64,000 nt of DNA from contig NZ_CP045293.1 in assembly GCF_009363075.1 (NCBI RefSeq), forward strand, positions 5,429,501-5,493,500. The letters are read 5' to 3'. The position numbers and the translations under genes are program-made. The DNA is from Paenibacillus guangzhouensis. GTDB lineage: Bacteria > Bacillota > Bacilli > Paenibacillales > Paenibacillaceae. The notes below the pieces were generated by a model. That model saw nothing but the letters and a program-made list of their open reading frames with translations. It was not told the DNA's origin and searched no databases. Below, piece by piece: positions 42,119-50,171 of the stretch; the stretch's first letter is position 1; every line of letters starts with the position of its first letter.

Positions 42119-43192
42119 ATAAATTATAACGAAGTTGTTGCAATCGGAGATACCTATTTACTTACAGTCGTATCAGAGTTATTCGGATTAGAAGGCTATG
42201 AAATCCAGCGGATTCCGGCACATGATGGAGGGCGAAATGTCGTTTATACCTGTGAAAAAGAGGGCGAGGGCGCTAAAATACTCCGAATCGCTTTCTTACC
42301 AGACAGGAGCCGAGAAGATTTCCTAGGCGAAGTGGAATTTGTTCAGTATCTATTTGAGCATGGAGGCAGTGTCTCAAATGTAATCGGCTCCCGGAATGGG
42401 AATCTGCTGGAGGAGATCACCTACAATCACCACACCTTTTTTGTCTGCCTGTTCGAAAAGGCTAAGGGAAAAATGCTTGTAGAAAATAATTATCGGTACC
42501 GGGAAGGGGTTCCTATTACCGAATATTATTTTAACTGCGGCAAAACCCTGGGGAAACTTCACCATATATCGAAAGGATATACGCCTGTCCAGCGCCGGAA
42601 TAGCTTTTTTGACAAATACAATGCCGAATATATCGATAAACTGATACCGGGTTCCTTATCTCTGCTTAAGGAGAAGATGGTAGAGCTCCTTGATACTTTA
42701 CAAGGATTGGATAGGGACCAGGAGACTTTTGGTATGATCCATTTTGATTACAACGATGGGAATTATTCGATAGATTTTGATACCGGACATATAACTGTAT
42801 ATGATTTCGATAATTCTTGTTACTGTTGGTATATGTTTGACTTGGCCAGTCTCTGGTCAAGCGGAGTGGGTTGGATACAATTTGAACCTGATGCCGGCAA
42901 ACGCAAAAAGTTTATGGATGATTATTTTACAACAGCCCTCGAGGGATACAGATCTGAGACCAGGATCGAAGATTCGATGCTCGAAAAATTGCCCTTATTT
43001 ATCCAAGTGAATCTTATGGAAAATATATTAGGCAGATTCGAGGATATGGGCAACAATTGGGAAGAGCCTGAGTGTTACGAGGAACTGTCGTATCTCATAA
43101 AATGTTTGGAAGACGATATCCCGTATAAGGGCTTTTTCCATGACATTTACTCTTGTGAAGAACCCTTTGCGTATGAGGAACGGAATATCTAG
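42119..43192 (+). CDS. APH/choline-kinase-like phosphotransferase with ATA start
   Basis: 357 residues if translation begins at ATA 42119, which is 8 bases after AAAAGGAG and continues unbroken (INYNEVVAIGDTYLLTVVSE). No ATG, GTG or TTG occurs in frame until GTG 42332, which would delete the N-lobe. The kinase C-lobe shows the APH-family motif IHFDYNDGNYSIDFD (HxDxxxxN) and VYDFDNSCYCWYMFDLASLW (DFD equivalent). Either ATA is used weakly, or a recent ATG-to-ATA change has nearly silenced the gene. Substrate unknown; small alcohol or aminoglycoside kinases are relatives. Confidence 0.75.
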   Translation: MNYNEVVAIGDTYLLTVVSELFGLEGYEIQRIPAHDGGRNVVYTCEKEGEGAKILRIAFLPDRSREDFLGEVEFVQYLFEHGGSVSNVIGSRNGNLLEEITYNHHTFFVCLFEKAKGKMLVENNYRYREGVPITEYYFNCGKTLGKLHHISKGYTPVQRRNSFFDKYNAEYIDKLIPGSLSLLKEKMVELLDTLQGLDRDQETFGMIHFDYNDGNYSIDFDTGHITVYDFDNSCYCWYMFDLASLWSSGVGWIQFEPDAGKRKKFMDDYFTTALEGYRSETRIEDSMLEKLPLFIQVNLMENILGRFEDMGNNWEEPECYEELSYLIKCLEDDIPYKGFFHDIYSCEEPFAYEERNI

Positions 43193-43243
43193 TCTTTTTG
43201 TTGCGGCTTGACCCTTCCACCCTATAAATCAGATCTAAATCCT

Positions 43244-43283
43244 AAAGCCCATGTGAGTTTTGCCTCGCAGGGGCCTTTTTTCC
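43244..43283 (+). terminator. Intrinsic terminator after the APH-like gene
   Basis: AAAGCCCATGTGAG / CTCGCAGGGGCCTTT, an imperfect stem followed by TTTTTTCCTTTT. Confidence 0.65.
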
Positions 43284-43411
43284 TTTTCCAAGCAGAACTT
43301 CGCAAAGAAGACATTGAAGATTTAGGATGCCTGGGCACTGATTCCAGTGTATTTTATGTGATACAATAAGTTGAATTTCTAGAAGTTGGCAATTTGGAAC
43401 GGAGGGAAAGC

Positions 43412-44245
43412 TTGCTTAAGTGGAATAGCGATATATGGGGACAGCTGACAGGACCGTATGGTTCTGCAGACAACGTACCAGTGTTATTGCAGCAGCTGGT
43501 GCAGGAATATAGTCAGGAAGTTTTTGACGAACTCTTTCAGGAGTATTTGTTCCATCAAAATACGATCTATACGGCCACTTACGCGGCGATGCCGTTTTTG
43601 GCACAGCTAGCATGCACCACATCGGATGCGGAAGTGCGCAAAGAACTGTTTATCAATTGCGGTATCATCGAGGCAAGCCGTGATGGGCGAGATGAGGCGC
43701 CATTCCCAGCATCTTGGGCTGAATTAGCTGAGGATGTAGGCAGCTCCGTTTGTACGGAAATGTATCGTGAATATATAGAGGCAATTGGCAAGCTCAGGGT
43801 GCTTACAAAGGAAGTATTTGCTTATACAGTCCAGCTTTCCATAGATGAGATAGAGAAGCGTTACATTCTTGTTGCGGATGCTGCTTATCGGGGCTCATAT
43901 ATCCCTGCCAACATGTTGATGACGTTTAGTAACGGTGATGAGTATGTGGTCGTGTGTCCGGTTTGCGAGGAAGATGTGTTCTTATGGCCTAACGAAGATC
44001 TTGCAGGAATTCTTCAAGCCTATGAACATGATCCTGTTTTTCATACGGGCCAGGAACCACATCCAATCGTTCCGGCAGCGTCATTTGCAGATGAAGAAGT
44101 ACGCGTACTAGCGGAGCGGGCGGCAGCGATCGGAGAGCATACATTGGTTGGGCATCTGCATTATTTAGCGGGGGAAACATTATGTCCATCCTGCCGTGAG
44201 AAAATTTCCGTATGGCCGTCTTTGCTTCGCAATTTTAAAATGTAG
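43412..44245 (+). CDS. Unrecognised protein with two CxxC pairs
   Basis: 277 residues from TTG 43412, with GGAGGG 7 bases upstream; an earlier TTG at 43394 overlaps that site. The first half is helical (IYTATYAAMPFLAQLACTTS, EVRKELFINCGIIEASRDG) and resembles HEAT-like immunity proteins. The second half carries VVCPVCEEDVFLWPNEDL and GETLCPSCREKISVWPS, two CPxC knuckles 80 residues apart that could bind one zinc. It is probably related to the immunity-type genes of the first 8 kb, but no family is named. Confidence 0.68.
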   Translation: MLKWNSDIWGQLTGPYGSADNVPVLLQQLVQEYSQEVFDELFQEYLFHQNTIYTATYAAMPFLAQLACTTSDAEVRKELFINCGIIEASRDGRDEAPFPASWAELAEDVGSSVCTEMYREYIEAIGKLRVLTKEVFAYTVQLSIDEIEKRYILVADAAYRGSYIPANMLMTFSNGDEYVVVCPVCEEDVFLWPNEDLAGILQAYEHDPVFHTGQEPHPIVPAASFADEEVRVLAERAAAIGEHTLVGHLHYLAGETLCPSCREKISVWPSLLRNFKM

Positions 44246-44246
44246 A

Positions 44247-44295
44247 TAAAAGCCGATTTTTCACCTTGGTTAGGAGGAGAAGAATCGGCTTTTTC
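44247..44295. terminator. Bidirectional terminator between convergent genes
   Basis: AAAAGCCGATT (44248-44258) / AATCGGCTTTT (44283-44293), with T-tracts in both directions; it serves the CxxC protein gene and the permease gene. Confidence 0.85.
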
Positions 44296-44313
44296 AACGA
44301 CATAGTACAATCG

Positions 44314-45612
44314 TTACATGGTATTCTTGACCGTCCGAGCATTTCCTTTGACCATCATGCTGCCAATCGCATAGAAAATAGCAGAAGTAACAAGGCCAAC
44401 GACAGCCACGGATAGCTCCGGTGCGTAGAAGTTTACAACTAATGAGATTGCTGCAGATAAGATCCACACGATAAATGCCAGTGGTCTCCAGGATACTAGA
44501 TCAGCAGAATTATTTTTGCGTAAAACCAAACGGTCCATAATGATAATCGAGCCAATTGGCGGAATAATGACCCCTAGAAGAACAAGCCAGTCGAAAAAGT
44601 GATTATAGATACCGGATATCGCAGCGATAAGTCCAACGACACCAATAATAAGCGTGATGGTTCTCATTTTTTTACCGGTCATATGTGACCAGCCTACAGC
44701 GCCATTATACAAGCAGTGTGTACCTACAGAACCTAAATTGATAAATACGAACAGAATGGATAAGATCGTGAGCAGTGGACCATGCCCCGCTAATACAGAC
44801 ATAAAGTCGCCGCCAGTAGAAGTCGCATTAGGAATAACTCCCGTTGCTACAACAATCCCCCCAACAAGCTCCGCAATGAAGTTCCCGATGGGAAAAGCGA
44901 AAATGACGGATAGAGCACCTTCGCGGCCGTTTTTTGCCCAACGTGTGAAATCCGCTGTCATGGTGCCTGAATCGGCAAATCCAGCGAATACTAAGGTAAC
45001 AGCAGCTCCAAAAGACATCGCGCCGGTGACTTGCGGATGGTAATTCAAAATATCAGATCGACCGTTTTTTACAGCCATAGCAATGACAATGATCGCAATA
45101 ATAATGTAGAAAGGTGCAGCAATCCAGCCAAGGATGGACAACGCTTTGATTCCAACATACGTAATAGCGACATAGAGGACTCCGCCGATAATCGTCATTA
45201 ATAAAAGGCTGGCGCCAAATGATCCATGCATGGTGGAACCGGTAAGGCCTACTTGAAGGGCGAACCACCCAATAACGACCGTAGACAGTAAACCGGAAAT
45301 GATATAATAACCGGAGCGTCCAAAGGTTTTTTGCGCTGTCAGCGAGAAGTTCATCCCAGAACGACCAGCATCATAGCTTAGCAGACCAACCATGACGAAC
45401 AGAAGCAGGTTGCCAAGGAGCATGGCTAATGCACCGGCTTTAAATCCAAGCTGTGCTGTAATCAGTCCACCAATGACAGCACTGGTTAGAACCATTGGGA
45501 AACCAAACCAGACCGCTGCGACAGAGGATAATTTTTTTCGATACTCTTGAGGAACAGGTGCGTGTTCGAATTCCGGATCTAGTAGTTTTTTATCAACATT
45601 TTCGGTTGACAT
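44314..45612 (-). CDS. codB: CodB-like NCS1 cytosine/purine permease
   Basis: 432 residues with about 12 membrane helices. NCS1 features: cytosolic N-terminus then VAAVWFGFPMVLTSAVIGGL in TM1, NGRSDILNYHP loop, and TLVFAGFADSGTMTADFTRW in TM6, typical of cytosine or related pyrimidine/purine symporters. GAGGG lies 8 bases before ATG 45612. No cytosine deaminase or other pyrimidine gene is adjacent, so exact substrate is open (cytosine, hydroxymethylpyrimidine or allantoin-like compounds). Confidence 0.87.
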   Translation of the reverse strand: MSTENVDKKLLDPEFEHAPVPQEYRKKLSSVAAVWFGFPMVLTSAVIGGLITAQLGFKAGALAMLLGNLLLFVMVGLLSYDAGRSGMNFSLTAQKTFGRSGYYIISGLLSTVVIGWFALQVGLTGSTMHGSFGASLLLMTIIGGVLYVAITYVGIKALSILGWIAAPFYIIIAIIVIAMAVKNGRSDILNYHPQVTGAMSFGAAVTLVFAGFADSGTMTADFTRWAKNGREGALSVIFAFPIGNFIAELVGGIVVATGVIPNATSTGGDFMSVLAGHGPLLTILSILFVFINLGSVGTHCLYNGAVGWSHMTGKKMRTITLIIGVVGLIAAISGIYNHFFDWLVLLGVIIPPIGSIIIMDRLVLRKNNSADLVSWRPLAFIVWILSAAISLVVNFYAPELSVAVVGLVTSAIFYAIGSMMVKGNARTVKNTM

Positions 45613-45816
45613 ACTTTTGCCCTCATTTCGTATGGTTTTATGATCACCTTAACTCACTTCATAAAAGCGCTTACTTTCAGTGCTTATTGTAGGTGAGGAT
45701 AGGTCTCGCGTCATTGTATAATGAGACCAAAAATTGATGGCTTCGATTGGGCATAATGTACAATGATAGGTACTCTATTTTTAATTATGGTAAATATATG
45801 AATAACGGAGGTACAT

Positions 45817-46152
45817 ATGAGAGAATTCGAACAACTAACAAGCATTGCGTCAGCGAATGAATTTATCCAGCGCCATAAACTATCGTTTCTCTTTATTTTC
45901 GGCACCGATTGTAGTGTCTGTCATGCATTACAGCCACAGGTCCTGAGATTAATGATGAAATACCCCGAAATCGCACTGGGGGCTATCGATGCGCAAGAAG
46001 TAAAAGAAGTCGCCGGGAGGTTCTCTATTTTCACGATTCCTGTCCTATTGCTCTTTGTGGATGGCAAAGAATATATACGAGAAGCGCGAATCGTGCATCT
46101 GGATCTGTTTGACGAAAAAATCCGCAAGATCTATGATTTCGTGACGGGATAA
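45817..46152 (+). CDS. Thioredoxin-like protein
   Basis: 111 residues, single thioredoxin fold, cytosolic. The active site is FGTDCSVCHALQPQ (CxxC near residues 32-35), and the cis-Pro loop is IFTIPVLLLFVDGKE near 70-80. It matches the small YtpP/YdbP type of Firmicutes thiol-disulfide proteins. The Cys-Ser-Val-Cys dipeptide differs from classical CGPC, so redox potential and partners probably differ. ACGGAGG precedes ATG 45817. Monocistronic, ended by the hairpin at 46209. Confidence 0.9.
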   Translation: MREFEQLTSIASANEFIQRHKLSFLFIFGTDCSVCHALQPQVLRLMMKYPEIALGAIDAQEVKEVAGRFSIFTIPVLLLFVDGKEYIREARIVHLDLFDEKIRKIYDFVTG

Positions 46153-46208
46153 AAAAGCGCTATGTCCCGTTGGACAATGGCTTGTCGAAAAGGACTCAAT
46201 CATATGCA

Positions 46209-46256
46209 GCCGCTGATTCAAAGGAACGTTTTCGTGTTCTTTCAGCGGCATTTTCC
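46209..46256 (+). terminator. Intrinsic terminator of the thioredoxin-like gene
   Basis: GCCGCTGA ... TCAGCGGC outer stem with inner GAACG/CGTTC-like pairing, then ATTTTCC. Confidence 0.75.
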
Positions 46257-46322
46257 ATGCTTGTTCGGACTGTTCCGGTCGGGGCTCAAATTAAAAATAT
46301 CCAAAATTAGGTTAAAAACCAG

Positions 46323-46373
46323 TTGACTTCACAAAATGGATCATGATACATTGTGTATGCACAACATGCACAA
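46323..46373 (+). promoter_or_regulatory. Promoter and GntR (YtrA-type) operator candidate
   Basis: TTGACT (46323-46328), 18-bp spacer and TACATT (46347-46352) form a plausible sigma-A promoter. A palindrome TTGTGTATG-N5-CATGCACAA (46351-46373; one arm mismatch) overlaps the -10/+1 zone. The GntR repressor encoded last in this operon is the likely binder, giving autorepression. Confidence 0.65.
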
Positions 46374-46392
46374 TTTTATGAGGAGGTACAGT

Positions 46393-47247
46393 ATGCTGGC
46401 ATTAGACATTCGAAACTTAAATAAGAAATACCCTAACTTTCAGTTGAAAGACGTATCGTTTCAACTGGAGAAGGGCTACATTATGGGGTTTATCGGTGCC
46501 AATGGCGCAGGGAAAACAACAACGATCAGATCAATCTTGAATATGATTCATATCGATAGCGGCGAGGTATGCATTTTGGGCAAGAACATTGCCGAGCACG
46601 AAATCGAATTAAAGCAAGAAATCGGATACGCCTTCGGTGGTGTCGACTTCTATACGCGCAGCAAGATCAAGACGTTGACCGATGTCATACAGAAATTCTA
46701 CAAGAATTGGGATGATGAAACCTATCGTAAATATCTTAGACGATTCAAATTGGATGAAAACAAAAAAATCGCAGAATTGTCTACGGGCATGAAAGTAAAG
46801 TACAGCTTGGCCCTTGCTTTGTCCCATGGCGCGAAGCTTCTTATCCTGGATGAACCGACAAGCGGGCTCGATCCGGTCGCAAGAGACGATCTGTTAGATA
46901 TTTTTCAGGAGCTCGTCCTTGATGGAGAGATCAGCATTCTATTCTCAACGCATATAACGTCCGATTTGGAAAAAGTCGCCGATTATATTACCTTCATTGA
47001 AAACGGGCAAATTATCGCCAGCTCTGAGAAACACGATTTTATGGAGTCGTATCGTTTACTTAGTGGCAGCCAGAGCCAGTTAGACCAAGTGAAGGAACAG
47101 ATGATTTCCTACAAAATCAATTCATTCGGCTTTACAGGATTGATCCACGCCAAAGACTTCGATCCATCTTCCAACATCAAAGCCACCACGCCGAGTCTCG
47201 AGGAGATCATGATTTATTTCGCGAAAAAGGAGGATTTGCATGTATAA
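46393..47247 (+). CDS. ABC transporter ATP-binding protein (YtrB-like)
   Basis: 284 residues. Walker A GANGAGKTTTI near 40, signature LSTGMKVKYSLALAL near 135, Walker B LLILDEPTSGLDP near 155 and switch STHIT near 190. The C-terminal 70 residues form the accessory region typical of ABC-2 drug/bacitracin-type ATPases. ATG 46393 has AGGAGG 6 bases upstream; ATGs further upstream lie in the operator. Its end overlaps the permease start by 8 bases. Probable role: export linked to cell-envelope stress, as for ytr operons. Confidence 0.92.
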   Translation: MLALDIRNLNKKYPNFQLKDVSFQLEKGYIMGFIGANGAGKTTTIRSILNMIHIDSGEVCILGKNIAEHEIELKQEIGYAFGGVDFYTRSKIKTLTDVIQKFYKNWDDETYRKYLRRFKLDENKKIAELSTGMKVKYSLALALSHGAKLLILDEPTSGLDPVARDDLLDIFQELVLDGEISILFSTHITSDLEKVADYITFIENGQIIASSEKHDFMESYRLLSGSQSQLDQVKEQMISYKINSFGFTGLIHAKDFDPSSNIKATTPSLEEIMIYFAKKEDLHV

Positions 47248-47896
47248 TTTGGTGATGAAGGATTTAAAACTAGGAATTAATCCTTGGTTTCTCGTATTTC
47301 CTTTCGTAATAAACGCTTTAATGCTCGTACCCGGTTGGATTTATTTTATCGTTCCTCTGTATTTTTGTTGGATCACGATACCGAACATGTTTGGCGGATT
47401 CAGAACGCAGAACGATTTGATGTTTACCACGATGATGCCCGTATCCAAAAAAGACATCGTGAAAGCAAGGGTGACCGTTATTGTCATCATGGAATTATTG
47501 TACCTTGTCATTGCAATGATCTATGGGATGATTACGCTTCGCTTGTACCCGCATCTGACCTACTATTTCTACGCACCGCACATGGGTTTCTGGGGATTAT
47601 GTTTTGTCATGATCGCGATCTTCAATATCGTATTTATATCGATGTATTACAAGACAGCGTATAAGTATGGCGGGGCCACGGCCACATCCATTACGGCCGC
47701 TATGCTGTTTGCTGGAGTTGCCCAATGGGTCGGAATCCAGAGTCCGCAAGTGTACGACATCTTCAATGGTTCTGGGGCTGACAGTACGGTGCTTCAACTA
47801 TCCATTCTGATCGCAGGCATTGTGGTATTTATTGCATTCACCATGATAGCCTATCGGATTGCGGTGAAACGATTCCTAAAAGTGGAGATATTATGA
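47240..47896 (+). CDS. ABC-2 type permease subunit
   Basis: 218 residues with six predicted membrane helices (for example FPFVINALMLVPGWIYFIVP and LSILIAGIVVFIAFTMIAYR). It has the short ABC-2 permease layout found with YtrB-like ATPases, including a cytosolic MFTTMMPVSKKDIVKARV segment that probably contacts the ATPase. Overlaps both neighbours (8 and 4 bases), so the three genes are one translationally coupled operon. Substrate unknown. Confidence 0.88.
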   Translation: MYNLVMKDLKLGINPWFLVFPFVINALMLVPGWIYFIVPLYFCWITIPNMFGGFRTQNDLMFTTMMPVSKKDIVKARVTVIVIMELLYLVIAMIYGMITLRLYPHLTYYFYAPHMGFWGLCFVMIAIFNIVFISMYYKTAYKYGGATATSITAAMLFAGVAQWVGIQSPQVYDIFNGSGADSTVLQLSILIAGIVVFIAFTMIAYRIAVKRFLKVEIL

Positions 47897-48258
47897 ACGT
47901 ATTGATCTCGAACACATCTGAAAAACCGATTTATCAGCAGCTTTTCGAACAAATTAGCGCTCAAATTCTGAAAGGCGAGTTAGAAAGCGGCTATTGTCTA
48001 CCGCCCATTCGACAAGCTGCCCTGGAGCTTGGGGTTAGTGTCATCACGGTTAAGAAAGCTTGGGAAGAGCTCGAACGAAGTGGGTTAATCAATACCGTTA
48101 CAGGCAAAGGGTGTTTTGTAGCCGAATTCTCATCAGAGGAAATGCTGCGAATACGCAACGACATGATCCTGAAGCAAATGGCAAACGACACATTATACTA
48201 CAAATCTTTTGGCCTCACCCTCGACGAAGTGATGGAGCTGCTGAAAAAGATTTATTAA
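47893..48258 (+). CDS. GntR family regulator, YtrA subfamily
   Basis: 121 residues: a winged helix (PIYQQLFEQISAQILKGELE, LPPIRQAALELGVSVITVKK, AWEELERSGLINTVTGKGCF) and a short 50-residue helical tail for dimerisation, the compact YtrA type. It is the last gene of the operon; ytrA-type genes are usually first. The ATGA overlap with the permease stop keeps it in the transcript. It likely represses from the palindrome at 46351-46373 until wall-active compounds or another signal relieve it. Confidence 0.92.
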   Translation: MNVLISNTSEKPIYQQLFEQISAQILKGELESGYCLPPIRQAALELGVSVITVKKAWEELERSGLINTVTGKGCFVAEFSSEEMLRIRNDMILKQMANDTLYYKSFGLTLDEVMELLKKIY

Positions 48259-48271
48259 CGGTGATTTGAAC

Positions 48272-48298
48272 AGGCGCTGAATTGGGCGCCTTTCTTTT
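48272..48298 (+). terminator. Intrinsic terminator of the YtrA-type operon
   Basis: AGGCGC / GCGCCT stem with GAATTGG loop, then TTCTTTTCG; the T-tract is shared with repeat copy F. Confidence 0.75.
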
Positions 48299-48347
48299 CG
48301 TTCGATAGCATGTTAAGGTGAATCGTATCACACATGATCGCGAAAAA
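48295..48347 (+). repeat. Dispersed terminal-inverted repeat, copy F
   Basis: TTTTCGTTCGATAGCA left end, TGTTAAGGTGAATCGTATCA core and a CGCGAAAAA right end. It starts within the terminator's T-tract and ends 38 bp before the response-regulator ATG. Confidence 0.75.
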
Positions 48348-48384
48348 TTTATTGAATAAAGAACAACGTAAGGATGATCTGCAT

Positions 48385-49068
48385 ATGAAAATTTTATTAG
48401 TCGAGGATGATAAGACAATCGCGTCGGGACTGGAATATTCGCTGCAGCAAGATGGTTATTGGGCCGTTCTCTGCCATGATGTCGCCTCAGCCAAAAAGGT
48501 GCTCACTGAGGACATCGATCAGTTTGCTTTATGCTTGTTCGATTTACAGCTTCCGGATGGAAGCGGCTATGAATTGTGCAAGATGGTGAAGGAGCGGCGG
48601 GACATTCCGGTCATCTTCTTAACGGTGATCGACGATGAGGTCAATGTCGTGATGGGGCTCGACATGGGAGCCGACGATTACATTACCAAACCTTTTCGAG
48701 TTCGCGAGCTGCTGTCCCGAATCAAGTCCGTCTTGCGGAGATACCAGAAGCCATCCCAAGTCAGATCGATCATCGACATCGACCATGTCCGAATCAATAC
48801 GCTGGAAGGCAAAGTGCATAAGAACGGCACCGAAATTTCGCTCACCGCCTTGGAATATCGCTTATTGCTGATCTTCGGCAGTCACATTGGACAGGTTCTC
48901 ACAAGGAATCAGCTTTTAGAGCAAATCTGGGACGTGGCTGGCGACTTCGTGAACGATAATACGTTAACGGTGTATATCAAAAGGCTGAGGGAAAAGCTAG
49001 AGGATGATCCAGGGCATCCGACATTGATCAAAACAGTACGCGGTTTAGGCTATAAGGTTGGTGATTAA
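48385..49068 (+). CDS. OmpR-family response regulator
   Basis: 227 residues. Receiver: MKILLVEDDKTIASG, phospho-acceptor in LCLFDLQLPDGSGYE (Asp near 52) and DYITKPFRVRELLSR. Winged-helix effector from about 130 (ISLTALEYRLLLIFGSHIGQ, NDNTLTVYIKRLREKLEDDP, LIKTVRGLGYKVGD). ATG 48385 follows AAGGATGAT. The stop is directly adjacent to the kinase ATG. By context it is the BceR/VanR-type regulator of the ABC and VanZ-like genes downstream. Confidence 0.93.
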   Translation: MKILLVEDDKTIASGLEYSLQQDGYWAVLCHDVASAKKVLTEDIDQFALCLFDLQLPDGSGYELCKMVKERRDIPVIFLTVIDDEVNVVMGLDMGADDYITKPFRVRELLSRIKSVLRRYQKPSQVRSIIDIDHVRINTLEGKVHKNGTEISLTALEYRLLLIFGSHIGQVLTRNQLLEQIWDVAGDFVNDNTLTVYIKRLREKLEDDPGHPTLIKTVRGLGYKVGD

Positions 49069-50070
49069 ATGCTGCGCAATCGAGAAATTCAACGTTTATT
49101 GCTCCTCATGGGCTTGATCAGCTTAGCGGCGCTCGTTGCAGCTGCTTTCATTTCGGCTATTGCCGCGGCGCTCGTCTTCATTCTATCCATGCTGCTTACT
49201 GGTGCGAGCTTGTTATTCACGAGATGGAGATATCGCGAGCTAGCAAAGCTGTCCGTCTATTTGCAGGAAATCAGCAACGGCAATGATTCCCTTGACGTTC
49301 GTGATAATCAAGAAGGCGAGCTGAGCATTCTCAAGAATGATATTTACAAAGTGACGCTCATGCTATCGGAGCACCGCTCGCTACTACAGCGGGACAAAAT
49401 TCAACTGACGGATGCCATCTCCGATATATCGCATCAGCTCAAAACACCGCTTACCTCCATGACGGTAATGGCGGATTTGTTAAGCGCCCCTGACCTGCCT
49501 CCGGCCAAAAGATCGGAGTTCACCCATCATATTCGCGTCCAGCTTGAACGCATCGATTGGCTTGTCTCTTCTTTACTAAAGCTATCGAAAATTGACGCGA
49601 AGACCATCCCATTCAAAAAAGATCGAATTCCCGTGACAAACCTGATTCAAAAAGCATTAGAGCCGGTAATGATTCCGATGGACATTAAGGGACAGTCAGT
49701 TTCTATCGCGGGCGATGACGACGTCTCTTTTGTCGGCGATTTCAATTGGACGGCTGAAGCGGTCATCAATATATTGAAGAACGGTGTAGAACATACGCCT
49801 GAAGGCGGAGCGATCACCATCGCATATTCCGAAAACGCGTTATTTACGGAAATCGTCATTGCCGACAACGGCAAAGGCATTCCGAAAGAAGATTTGCCTT
49901 ATATTTTCAAACGTTTTTACAAAGGAAAGAACGCCAGCGAAGGAAGCATCGGCATAGGACTTGCGATGGCTCACAGCATCATTGCCAGCCAGAACGGCGT
50001 GATCGATGTAACGAGCGACGGTGAGAAGGGTACGCATTTTCGGATTAAATTTTATAAGCAAGTGATTTAA
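49069..50070 (+). CDS. Sensor histidine kinase with minimal extracellular loop
   Basis: 333 residues. Two adjoining N-terminal membrane helices (about 9-50) with almost no external loop, as in intramembrane-sensing (BceS-like) kinases. HisKA H-box DAISDISHQLKTPLTSM (His near 122), N-box VINILKNGVEHTPEGG, G-boxes ADNGKGIP and GIGLAMAHSI. It pairs with the regulator one base upstream. BceS-type kinases sense flux through their ABC transporter rather than a ligand, which fits the FtsX-type transporter three genes on. Confidence 0.92.
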   Translation: MLRNREIQRLLLLMGLISLAALVAAAFISAIAAALVFILSMLLTGASLLFTRWRYRELAKLSVYLQEISNGNDSLDVRDNQEGELSILKNDIYKVTLMLSEHRSLLQRDKIQLTDAISDISHQLKTPLTSMTVMADLLSAPDLPPAKRSEFTHHIRVQLERIDWLVSSLLKLSKIDAKTIPFKKDRIPVTNLIQKALEPVMIPMDIKGQSVSIAGDDDVSFVGDFNWTAEAVINILKNGVEHTPEGGAITIAYSENALFTEIVIADNGKGIPKEDLPYIFKRFYKGKNASEGSIGIGLAMAHSIIASQNGVIDVTSDGEKGTHFRIKFYKQVI

Positions 50071-50083
50071 TGGCACGCCGTAA

Positions 50084-50122
50084 GTGACTGAATTGTCACC
50101 TCCATCGTCACTGGAAAGTCAT
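50084..50122 (+). promoter_or_regulatory. Candidate response-regulator boxes upstream of vanZ-like gene
   Basis: GTGAC (50084-50088) and GTCAC (50095-50099) form an inverted pair, and GTCAC (50095), GTCAC (50107) and GTCAT (50118) are direct repeats at 11-12 bp spacing, about one helical turn. OmpR-type regulators bind such repeats just upstream of target promoters. Confidence 0.45.
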
Positions 50123-50171
50123 TTTGGACAGATAAAATGATATTCATCAGCTAAGCGATGGAGGCAAGACA

